NCBI GenBank assembly: GCA_963837735.1
Contig: CAWIOM010000016.1
Coordinates: 62,001 to 126,000, forward strand
Source of the DNA: VRUE01 sp963837735
GTDB lineage: Bacteria > Actinomycetota > Thermoleophilia > Solirubrobacterales > 70-9
DNA length: 64,000 nt
Reading direction: 5' to 3'
Below the pieces are notes generated by a model. The model worked only from the letters and a program-made list of their open reading frames with translations. It did no database searches and had not been told where the DNA came from. This document shows, in pieces, positions 56,538-64,000 of this stretch; the stretch's first letter is position 1, and every line of letters begins with the position of its first letter. The translations under genes were made by a program, and so were the position numbers.

Positions 56538-56959
56538 TGTCCCAGGTCGTCGTCGGCTACGACGGGTCCGACTGCGGCAAGGCCGCGCTCGACGAGGCCG
56601 TGGCGATCGCCCGGGCGCTCGGCGACACGGTCGTGCTGGTCTTCGGCTACGCCCCTCCCGGGATCTGGGGCGGCGAGATCGTCGAACACGAGGAGGCGAT
56701 AGAGGAACTCGGCGAGAAGCTGATGGGCGAGGCGAAGCAGCGGGCGTCGAGCGGCGGCGTCGAGGTCGAGGTCGAGATGGTGCCCAAGCGCGGGACGGAA
56801 GCGCTGATCGACGTCGCCAAGGCCCGCGATGCACGCCTGATCGTCGTCGGCAGCTTCGGCGAGAACCCGATCAAGGGCGCGATCCTCGGCTCGACCCCGT
56901 ACAAGCTCCTCCAGCTCTCCGATCGACCCGTTCTGGTCGTCCCTGCGCGAGAAGGGTAG
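56537..56959 (+). CDS. Universal stress protein (UspA family)
   Basis: 140 residues. VVVGYDGSDCGKAALDEAVAIA at the start and LIVVGSFGENPIKGAILGSTPYKLLQLSDRPVLVVP at the end, with the G-x2-G-x9-G(S/T) ATP-binding pattern slightly modified. Co-transcribed with the permease (TGATG overlap); USP domains near APC permeases often sense nucleotide state and modulate transport, though here that is inference. Confidence 0.9.
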   Translation: MSQVVVGYDGSDCGKAALDEAVAIARALGDTVVLVFGYAPPGIWGGEIVEHEEAIEELGEKLMGEAKQRASSGGVEVEVEMVPKRGTEALIDVAKARDARLIVVGSFGENPIKGAILGSTPYKLLQLSDRPVLVVPAREG

Positions 56960-56996
56960 GAATTCCAGACCATTGGGTAGAGCATATGGTCAGCAG

Positions 56997-58158
56997 ATGG
57001 AGAGCACACCGAGTGTTGAACTCGAGGGTGTCACCAAGCGCTTCGGCAGCCTTGCGGCCGTCGACGACCTCAGCCTGACCTTCGGCGCCGGCGAGTTCTT
57101 CACCCTGCTCGGCCCGAGCGGCTGCGGCAAGACGACGACGCTGCGGATGGTCGCCGGCTTCGAGACGCCGAGCGAGGGGACGATCCGGATCGACGGCGCC
57201 GACGTCCAGACGCTGCCGGCGCACCGGCGGCCGACCAACACGGTCTTCCAGAGCTATGCCCTCTTCCCCCACCTGAGCGTCGCCGAGAACGTCGGCTTCG
57301 GCCTCAGGCGCAAGAGAGTCGCCAAGGCCGAGATCAAGCAGCGGGTGGCGGCCGAGCTCGAGCGGGTCGGACTGAGCGCCGAGAGCCGGCGCCGGCCCTC
57401 GCAGCTCTCCGGCGGCATGCAGCAGCGCGTCGCTCTCGCCCGCGCCCTGGTCAACCTGCCCAAGGTCCTGCTCCTCGACGAGCCGCTCGGCGCCCTCGAT
57501 CTCAAACTCCGCAAGGAGCTGCAGATCGAGCTGAAGGGGATCCAGCGCGAGGTCGGCATCACCTTCGTCTACGTCACCCACGACCAGGAGGAGGCGCTGA
57601 CGATGAGCGACCGGATCGCGGTCATGAACCGCGGCCGGGTCGAGCAGATCGGCGGGCCCGAGGAGGTTTACGAGCGGCCGACGACGACCTTCGTCGCCGG
57701 CTTCATCGGCGTCTCGAACCTGATGCCGGCCGTCGTCTCCGGGGCCGGAGAGGTGAGGCTCGACAGCGGCCCGACCCTCTCCGCCTCGACCGAGGGGCTG
57801 AGCACCGGCGAGCGCTGCCACGCGGTTGTGAGGCCCGAGAAGCTGCGAATCGATCTGCCCGCGGGCGATGGCGCATGGTCGGGGGGACGGCGATCGGCCG
57901 CGCATCGAGGGCCGCGTCGAGAGCTCCGTCTACCTGGGGACGGCAACGCAGACTGTCGTCGACCTCGGCGACGAGGTGCGCATGACCGTGCTCTGCCTAA
58001 ACACGAACGAGGCGGAGAGGCAGTCCATGCCGGGGGCCGGCGCCAGGGTCGCACTGAGCTGGGAGCTTGAGCACATGCACGTCGTGCGCGAGTCCCCCGG
58101 CGCTCCGGGGAGCGGCTCAGGGGAGCCGGCAGAGCTTGAAACAAACAAGAGAGGGTGA
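56997..58158 (+). CDS. potA: Polyamine ABC transporter ATP-binding protein (one frameshift)
   Basis: About 386 residues. VELEGVTKRFGSLAAVDDLSLTF, GPSGCGKTTTLRMVAGFE (Walker A), SYALFPHLSVAENV (Q-loop region), QLSGGMQQRVALARALV (ABC signature) and KVLLLDEPLGALD (Walker B) are intact. A G6 run near 57880 carries one base too many; removing it continues into the TOBE domain (RPRIEGRVESSVYLGTATQ). It energises uptake with potD, potB and potC downstream. ATG 56997 is 37 bases after the stress gene stop. Confidence 0.92.
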
Positions 58159-58163
58159 GTCAC

Positions 58164-59312
58164 ATGGGCACCGGTGGAAAGAGGAACCGACATAAGGGCG
58201 CGATCGCAGTGGCGATCGCCGCGCTCGCAGTGGCGCTGGGGCTTGCCGCCTGCGGCAGCGGCGGCGGTGGCGAAGGGGGAACCGTGACGCTGGAAGGGAA
58301 GCCTTCCGGAAAGCTGACGATCTCCAACTGGCCGCTTTACATCGACCCGGGCAAGAACGGCACCGTCGCCAACTTCGAAAAGGCGACCGGGATCGACGTC
58401 AAATACATCGAAGACGTCAACGACAACGCCGAATTCTTCGGCAAGGTGCAGCCCCTGCTCGAACAGGGCGAATCCGGCGGCCGCAGCATCTTCGTCGTCA
58501 CCGACTGGATGGCGAACAAGATGCACGAACTCGGCTACCTGCAGACGATCGACAAGGCCGGCATCCCCAACGTCGAAGCGAACCTGGTGCAGTCCCTGCG
58601 CCACCCGGGATTCGACCCCAACCGCGAATTCAGCGTGCCCTGGCAGAGCGGCATGGGCGGGGTCATCGTCCGCACCGACCTGGCTCCCGAGGTGCACTCG
58701 GTCTGCGACCTCTTCGACTCCAAGTACAAGGGCAAGGTCGACTTCCTCAGCGAATTGCGGGAAACGGTGCCGCTGGTCATGACCTGCGCCGGGATCAACC
58801 CCGAAGAAGCGACCGAAGAAGACTGGCTGAAGACGATCGACAAAATCAAGGGCGCGGTCGGATCGGGCCAGATCCGCCGCTTCACCGGCAACGACTACGC
58901 GCGTGACCTGACCAGCGGCGACGCCGTCGCCGTGATCGGCTGGTCCGGCGACGCGGTCCAGCTGCAGGCCGACAACCCCGACATCGAATGGCGGATGCCG
59001 ACCGAGGGCTGCAGCCTCTGGTCCGACAACATGGTGATCCCGATCGGAGCCCCGAACCCGACCGCGGCCGAGGCCTGGATGAACTACGTCTACGTGCCCG
59101 AGAACCAGGCAAAGATCACCTCCTACGTCAACTACGTCACCCCGGTCGAAGGCGTCAAGCCGATCCTCGCCAAGAGCGAACCGGAACTGACCGAAAGCGA
59201 GCTGATCTTCCCCAGCGAAGCGTTCACCAAGAACTGCTTCAGCCAGGCGCAGCTCGCCGGCGAAGAGGAACAGACCGTGACCAGGGCCTGGAACGCGGTC
59301 CTCAACGGCTGA
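58164..59312 (+). CDS. potD: Polyamine ABC transporter substrate-binding lipoprotein
   Basis: 382 residues. A lipoprotein signal ends in GLAACGSGGGG (lipobox Cys near residue 31). LTISNWPLYIDP, NFEKATGIDVKYIEDVNDNAEFFGKV, and later AVIGWSGDAVQLQADNPDIEW and DNMVIPIGAPNP are characteristic of PotD/PotF spermidine/putrescine receptors. A GAGAGGG-like ribosome site precedes ATG 58164. It lies between potA and potB in an operon. Confidence 0.93.
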   Translation: MGTGGKRNRHKGAIAVAIAALAVALGLAACGSGGGGEGGTVTLEGKPSGKLTISNWPLYIDPGKNGTVANFEKATGIDVKYIEDVNDNAEFFGKVQPLLEQGESGGRSIFVVTDWMANKMHELGYLQTIDKAGIPNVEANLVQSLRHPGFDPNREFSVPWQSGMGGVIVRTDLAPEVHSVCDLFDSKYKGKVDFLSELRETVPLVMTCAGINPEEATEEDWLKTIDKIKGAVGSGQIRRFTGNDYARDLTSGDAVAVIGWSGDAVQLQADNPDIEWRMPTEGCSLWSDNMVIPIGAPNPTAAEAWMNYVYVPENQAKITSYVNYVTPVEGVKPILAKSEPELTESELIFPSEAFTKNCFSQAQLAGEEEQTVTRAWNAVLNG

Positions 59313-59313
59313 G

Positions 59314-60172
59314 ATGGCCCGGCGGCGCCGGATCGTCCCCTACCTCCTGCTCGGGCCGGGGGCGATCTGGCTGCTGCTCTTCTTCGTCCTGCCGCTTTTC
59401 TACATGGGGTACCTGTCGCTCGAGTCGGGCGTCATCGGCAGCCTCAGCTTCAACTGGAACTGGAGCAACTACAGCGACGCGATCTCCCTCTACGACACCC
59501 AGTTCGTGCGCTCGTTCCTCTACGCGGGCGCGGCGACGATGATCTGCCTGCTGGTCTCCTACCCGCTGGCCTACACGATCGCCTTCCGGGCCGGCAGGTG
59601 GCGCAACGCGATGCTCTTCGCCGTCGTCGCTCCCTTCTTCACCACCTACCTGATCCGGACGATCGCCTGGGAGACGATCCTCTCCGACCAGAGCCCGGTG
59701 GTCGAAGTCCTCCAGTTCATCGGCCTGGTCCCGGAAAACGGCCACGTGCTGGCGACCGGGGGCGCCGTGATCGCCGGCATGACCTACAACTTCCTGCCCT
59801 TCATGGTGCTGCCGATCTACGCCAGCCTCGAGCAGATCGACGAGCGCCTGATCGAGGCGGCGAAGGACCTCTACGCCTCGCCCCGCACCGCCTTCTACGC
59901 GCGTCACCCTGCCGCTCTCGACGCCGGGCATCGTCGCCGGCACGCTGCTCACCTTCATCCCCGCCTGCGGCGACTACATCAACGCCCAGTTCCTCGGCAG
60001 CGCCGGCAACCAGATGATCGGCAACGTGATCCAGTCCCTCTACAAGACCCAGCTCGACTACCCGGCGGCGGCGGCGCTCTCCTTCGTGCTGATGGCGCTG
60101 ATCATGGCGATCGTGCTCATCTACATCCGCTTCGCCGGCTCGGAGTCGCTGATGGGAGAGGACCTCCCCTAG
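59314..60172 (+). CDS. potB: Polyamine ABC transporter permease PotB (one frameshift)
   Basis: About 286 residues after removing a base near 59896. Six helices: PYLLLGPGAIWLLLFFVLPLFYMGYLS first, and the EAA loop in ERLIEAAKDLYASPRTAF, which continues after the slip as RVTLPLSTPGIVAGTLLTFIPACGDYINAQFLG. The stop at 60170-60172 overlaps the potC GTG by one base. It starts 1 base after potD. The membrane pair PotB-PotC forms the import channel. Confidence 0.92.
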
Positions 60173-61002
60173 TGGTCCATTCACGGGCCTGGCGCTGGCT
60201 GCGCGAGCACGCGGTGAACATCTTCGCCGGGTTGGTGATCGTCTACATGCTGATCCCGATCGCCGTCATCCTCGTCTTCTCCTTCAACGACCCGGCGGGC
60301 AAATACAACTTCACCTGGGTCGGCTTCACCCTCTCGCACTGGGGCAACGCCTTCGGCATCCCCGAACTCAACTCGGCCCTGCTCACCAGCCTCAAGCTGG
60401 CGCTGCTTGCGACCCTCATCTCGACCGCGATCGGCACCGCGATGGCGCTCGCGCTGGTCCGCCACGAGTTCCACGGCAGGCGCCTCTCCAACCTGCTGAT
60501 CGTGATCCCGATGGCCACACCGGAGATCGTCATGGGCGCCTCGCTGCTCTCCTTCTTCATCCTCTTCGGCGCGCCCGGGCTCGGCTTCCAGACGCTGCTC
60601 GTCGCCCACGTCATGTTCTGCATCAGCTTCGTGGTCGTCGTCGTCCGCTCGCGCCTGATCGGCTTCGATCGCAACATCGAGGAGGCGGCCCGCGACCTCT
60701 ACGCCAACCCCTTCGACACCTTCCGGCTGGTCACCCTGCCGCTGATCATGCCCGGGATCCTGGGTGGCGCCCTGCTCGCCTTCGCCCTCTCGATCGACGA
60801 CTTCGTGATCTCCAACTTCAACTCGGGGACAACCGTCACCTTCCCGCTCTACATCTACGGCGCCGCCCAGCGCGGCATCCCGGTGGAGGTCAACGTGATC
60901 GCGATGATCCTGTTCGGGACGACCGTGCTGGCGATGGGCTTCACCGTCTGGCAGCAGCGCCGCGCCGAACGAATGGCGACGGCGGTTCCGACCGCGGTCT
61001 AG
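60172..61002 (+). CDS. potC: Polyamine ABC transporter permease PotC
   Basis: 276 residues and six helices. IFAGLVIVYMLIPIAVILVFSFNDP at the start, SLKLALLATLISTAIGTAMALALVRHEF, and the EAA-like RNIEEAARDLYANPFDTFRLVTLPLIMPGILGGALLAFALSIDDFVISNF are standard for PotC. GTG 60172 is the start because potB ends in an overlapping TAG. An apparent in-frame fusion with potB is an artefact of the potB frameshift. Confidence 0.93.
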   Translation: MVHSRAWRWLREHAVNIFAGLVIVYMLIPIAVILVFSFNDPAGKYNFTWVGFTLSHWGNAFGIPELNSALLTSLKLALLATLISTAIGTAMALALVRHEFHGRRLSNLLIVIPMATPEIVMGASLLSFFILFGAPGLGFQTLLVAHVMFCISFVVVVVRSRLIGFDRNIEEAARDLYANPFDTFRLVTLPLIMPGILGGALLAFALSIDDFVISNFNSGTTVTFPLYIYGAAQRGIPVEVNVIAMILFGTTVLAMGFTVWQQRRAERMATAVPTAV

Positions 61003-61011
61003 GCTGGCACC

Positions 61012-61568
61012 TTGAGCCCCGGACCGCGACAGCCGCAGCGCTGGCCCTCACCGCCCTCGCCGCCCTCGCCCCGCCGGCCCCGGCCGATGTCGTCCCGGGG
61101 AGGGTGGAATGCCGGCCGTTCACGTCGCCCGCGGAGCGGACGAGCTCAACCTGCGGCGCGACGATCGCCCGCAACGGGCGCGCGGTGCCGCCTCGGGGCG
61201 CGCCGCCGGAGGTCCGCGAGGCGATCGAAGCGGCCAACCGGATCGCCCACCGGCCCTACGTCTGGGGGGGCGGCCACCGGAGCTGGAGGACGAAGGGCTA
61301 CGACTGCTCCGGCGCGGTCGGCTACGCCCTGCACGGCGCCGGCCTCCTCGACCGGACGATGGTCTCGGGCGAGCTCGCCGGCTGGGGCGATGGCGGAGTC
61401 GGGCGCTGGGTCACCGTCTACGCCAACTCCCACCACGTCTACATGGTCCTCGCCGGCCTGCGCTTCGATACCCGCGACGCCCCCACCGGCACCGGGCCGC
61501 GCTGGCACGCCGACCTGCCGAGGGACCCGACGCGCCACTTCACCGCCCGCCATCCGGCGGGGCTCTAG
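61012..61568 (+). CDS. Secreted C40-type (NlpC/P60-like) peptidase-like protein (one frameshift in the signal peptide)
   Basis: About 185 residues. If one C is restored in the C4 run near 61016-61019, TTG 61012 leads into a signal peptide (RTATAAALALTALAALAPPAPA). Residues 75-170 have ANRIAHRPYVWGGGHRSW, then YDCSGAVGYALHGAGLL with the catalytic Cys, and NSHHVYMVLAGLRFDT with a candidate His, matching NlpC/P60 cell-wall peptidases and amidases. It follows potC by 9 bases but need not be part of the transporter. The target bond is unknown. Confidence 0.7.
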
Positions 61569-61614
61569 CGCTCGGAGCCTTTACCGTCCCGGGGCACGGC
61601 CAAAGTACCGAGCG
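61569..61614. terminator. Long imperfect hairpin between convergent genes
   Basis: CGCTCGG (61569-61575) and CCGAGCG (61608-61614) pair perfectly, with further pairing inside (CTTTACCGT against ACGGCCAAAG). It lies between the peptidase-like gene and the convergent FAD oxidase gene and could terminate both. Confidence 0.55.
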
Positions 61615-61622
61615 GCTCCTGC

Positions 61623-63024
61623 TCAGCGGCCGATGTGGAAGCCGATCAGCTCCGGGACCCCGGCAACGGCCGAGGCGATGCGACCGGGCTCACGCCCCTC
61701 GAGCTGCGCCGCCTCCTTGGCCATGATCCCGCGGCGGATCGCTTCGCCGCCGATCCAGTGGAAGGGCTCGGGAGGGACGCGGGGTGGCGAGGGTTCGACG
61801 AAGGCGAGGCGCGAGGCTTCGTCGTGGCGGTCGAGGGCGAGTGAGGCGAGGGTCCTGCCGACCATGTGGGAGGGGCCGACGCCGTTGCCGGTGTAGCCGG
61901 CGGCGGCGAAGGCGCGCCCGCCGCGCAGCGGCCGGACCAGCGGCAGGTGGGTCGGGGAGGCGTCGATCGGGCCGCCCCAGGCGTGGGTGATCTTCCGCCC
62001 CTCCAGACCGGGGAAGAACCTGCTCATATGGGCGATCGTCTGGTCGACCACCTCGCGATCGATCTCGGAGCGGCCGCCGAGCTGGGCGCCGAGCGCGATC
62101 CTCCCCCCTCCCCAGCCGAAGGCGATCCTGCCGTCGGGCGTGGTGCGGAAGTAGTCGACGAGGGCGCGGCTGTCGGTGATGCACTCGCCGCCGGTCCAGC
62201 CGATCTCCTCGAGCAGCTCGGGCACCGGCTCCGTCAGCACGATGTGAGACGAGGCGATCGAGAGCCGGCCGCGCAGCGGGCCGCGCACTCCCCTGGCGGC
62301 GCCGCCGATCGCCAGGACCGCCGCCGGGGCGCGGACGACGCCGCCGTCGGTGCGCGCCTCGACCCCGTCGGCGCGCCTCTTCAGGGAGCGCATCGGCGAG
62401 GACTCGTGGACGTCGACCCCGGCGGCCCGCAGGCGATCGCGCAGGCCGAGGGCGAGGCGCGCCGGCTGCACCGTCGCCGCGTCGGGAAAGAGGACGCCGC
62501 CGCGGAAGGCCGGTGAGGAGCAGCGCTCGGCCACCTGGCCGGCGGAGAGCTCCTGCGCCGCATCGGCCTCGCCCAGCTCGCGGCAGGCGGCGAGCGCCGC
62601 ATCGGTGGTGTCGTCGAAGGCCTCGGCGGTCGACACCTTCAGGTAGCCGCCCTCACGGAACCAGGCGTCGACGCCCTGCTCCTCGCAGAAGCGGCCGATT
62701 CCCTCGACCGCGTCCTGAGCGGCGCGGGCGACCGCCAGCGCCGCCTCGGCGCCCCAGCGCTCGCGCATACTCGGCAGCGAGAGCCACATCACGTTGCAGA
62801 AGCCGCCGTTGCGGCCGCTCGGGACCGCGCCCGCAGAGCTCGTCGGCCTCGAGCAGCACGACCCGGGCCTCGGGCTCCAGCGCCTTCGCGTGCCAGGCGG
62901 CCCACATCCCGGTGTAGCCGCCGCCGACCACGACCACGTCGGCCTCGAGCTCGGCGGCGAGCGGCGCGGCCGGCTCCGCCGTCCCGGCCTCCTGCAGCCA
63001 GTAGCCGTGGGGCGTGTGCTCCAT
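61623..63024 (-). CDS. FAD-dependent amine oxidase (DAO/PuuB-like; one frameshift)
   Basis: About 467 residues after an indel near 62830. ADVVVVGGGYTGMWAAWHAKAL is the FAD-binding GxGxxG; after the slip GAVPSGRNGGFCNVMWLSLPSM matches the SGRNGG motif of gamma-glutamylputrescine oxidase PuuB-type enzymes. GRIAFGWGGGRI and the end GYTGNGVGPSHMVGRTLASL are DAO-family FAD contacts. It probably oxidises a primary or N-glutamyl amine to an aldehyde. Placed near polyamine transport and decarboxylase genes, it offers a second route for amine breakdown. Confidence 0.85.
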
Positions 63025-63057
63025 CGGCCCAAGTGTCCCGGAAGCTGGGGGCGGGCG

Positions 63058-63063
63058 TAGACT
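63058..63063 (+). promoter_or_regulatory. -10 element TAGACT before the decarboxylase gene
   Basis: TAGACT is followed by seven bases and ATG 63071, as at the other leaderless starts. No clear -35 hexamer was found. Confidence 0.45.
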
Positions 63064-63070
63064 CGATTCG

Positions 63071-64000
63071 ATGGCGAGCGAGTCCCAAGACTCGACCCCG
63101 TACGTGGACGCGCTGCTGGCCTACTCGGCCCGCGACCCCGGCCGGTTCCAGGTCCCCGGCCACAAGGGCGGGCCGGGCGCCGACCCGGCGATGCGGGACC
63201 TGGTCGGCGAGGTCGGGCTGCGCAACGACATCCCCTCGATCACCGAAGGGGTCGACATCGGACCAGAGCCGACCCCCTTCCAAAGGGCGCAGCAGCTCGC
63301 CGCCGGCGCCTGGGGCGCGCGCCGCAGCTGGTTCTTGATCAACGGGGCCTCGCAGGGCAACCACACGATCTGCCTGGCGCTCGCGCACGGCGGCTCGCGC
63401 GTCGTCGTCCAGCGCAACGTCCACTCCTCGGTGATCGACGGGCTCGTGCTGAGCGGGATGACGCCGAGCTTCGCCGCCCCCGAGATCGACCCCGAGCTGG
63501 GCATCGCCCACTGCCTCACCCCCGAGGCGCTCGCGGCGGCGCTCGACGCGACCCCCGGCGCGGTCGGCGCGATGGTCGTCTCGCCCACCTACTTCGGCGC
63601 CTGCGCCGACGTCGCCGCGCTCGCCGAGGTCGCCCACGGGCGCGGCGTCCCGCTCGCCGTCGACGAGGCCTGGGGCGCCCACCTGCGCTTCCACCCCGAC
63701 CTGCCCGCCGACGCGCTCAGCTGCGGCGCCGACGTCGTCGTCTCCTCGACCCACAAGATCGTCGGCAGCCTGACCCAGGCGGCGATGCTCCACCTCGGCG
63801 GCGACGGGCGCCTCGACGACGCGGTCGTCGACCGCTGCGTCAGCCTGGTCGAAACGACCAGCCCCAGCGCCCTCCTCTCCGGCTCCCTCGACGCCGCCCG
63901 CCGCCTCGCCTCGGTGCACGGCGAGCGCCTGCTCTCGGAGACGCTCGCCGGAATCGAGGCGACCCGCGAGGGGATCGAGGAGATCGCGGGGCTCGACGTC
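63071..64000 (+). CDS. Orn/Lys/Arg decarboxylase-family PLP enzyme (3' end outside window)
   Basis: 310 codons visible with no stop before the window end. ARDPGRFQVPGHKGGPGADP at residues 20-40, FLINGASQGNHTICLALAHGG, VVSPTYFGACADVAALA and AVDEAWGAHLRFH are typical of the fold I basic amino acid decarboxylases. SSTHKIVGSLTQAAML gives the PLP-binding Lys near residue 233. It would produce cadaverine, putrescine or agmatine, depending on the substrate, next to polyamine transport and breakdown genes. Confidence 0.9.
   Translation, partial: MASESQDSTPYVDALLAYSARDPGRFQVPGHKGGPGADPAMRDLVGEVGLRNDIPSITEGVDIGPEPTPFQRAQQLAAGAWGARRSWFLINGASQGNHTICLALAHGGSRVVVQRNVHSSVIDGLVLSGMTPSFAAPEIDPELGIAHCLTPEALAAALDATPGAVGAMVVSPTYFGACADVAALAEVAHGRGVPLAVDEAWGAHLRFHPDLPADALSCGADVVVSSTHKIVGSLTQAAMLHLGGDGRLDDAVVDRCVSLVETTSPSALLSGSLDAARRLASVHGERLLSETLAGIEATREGIEEIAGLDV

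Noticed and set aside
59314..61002. Single open frame suggesting a PotB-PotC fusion permease
   Set aside because: The C-terminal half of PotB lies in another frame ending at 60172, where potC starts with an overlapping GTG. The long frame is created by one extra base near 59896.

Overview
High-GC (around 70%) chromosomal DNA that looks like a draft contig from an actinobacterium of the Thermoleophilia/Solirubrobacterales type. This is inferred from gene content: a PafB-PafC fusion regulator, a SigK/RskA pair downstream of two ferritin-like genes, an actinobacterial biotin carboxylase-BCCP subunit, leaderless-looking transcripts, and cell-surface sugar and polyamine genes. No plasmid, prophage, insertion sequence or CRISPR array was seen. 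About twenty genes are interrupted by single-base indels, several in homopolymers and several in universally conserved genes (sucD, ald, potA, potB). The first 2.5 kb are far worse. These look like consensus errors, so broken genes are described here as one gene each.

Layout. 1-7.6 kb: surface polysaccharide/lipid glycosylation (epimerase, GT4, two polytopic GT-C-like proteins, a GT2 synthase, a methyltransferase), then a secreted glycoside hydrolase. 8.8-16.6 kb: a flavin-type oxidase, a GlxA-like regulator divergent from a DJ-1 protein, a penicillin acylase-like hydrolase, an MBL hydrolase, the PafBC fusion and a small membrane protein. 16.6-23.0 kb: a YhaM-like exonuclease, paired FluC fluoride channels, a dehalogenase-like hydrolase, a secreted nuclease, tRNA-Phe and a GH15 enzyme. 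23-28 kb: an operon of DHPS-like protein, MrfA-like helicase and TIGR00725 protein, divergent from a HAD phosphatase and a DtxR regulator. 28-32 kb: ferritin-like pair, sigma factor, anti-sigma factor and an aminotransferase. 32-38.8 kb: sucCD, a HAD dehalogenase, a sulfatase and an acyl-CoA carboxylase alpha subunit. 38.9-42 kb: a secreted repeat protein with a PKD domain, and a PHP phosphoesterase.

42.3-47.4 kb is one minus-strand sulfate assimilation operon: an AccE-like small protein, dodecin, rhodanese, sulfite reductase, APS reductase, ATP sulfurylase and APS kinase. It is followed by an RTX-repeat protein.

49.2-64 kb reads as a polyamine/GABA module: succinate-semialdehyde-type dehydrogenase, alanine dehydrogenase, PucR regulator and class III aminotransferase on the minus strand, facing an APC permease, a Usp protein and a PotA-D-B-C transporter on the plus strand. 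A FAD amine oxidase and an Orn/Lys/Arg decarboxylase (cut by the window end) close the region. Together these could import and make polyamines, transaminate them with pyruvate, oxidise the aldehydes and recycle alanine.

The most unusual non-coding signals are two copies of a dispersed palindromic element placed just after gene stops, a perfect 21-bp inverted repeat after the helicase gene, and a recurring -10 element (mostly TAGNNT) 6-8 bases before start codons.
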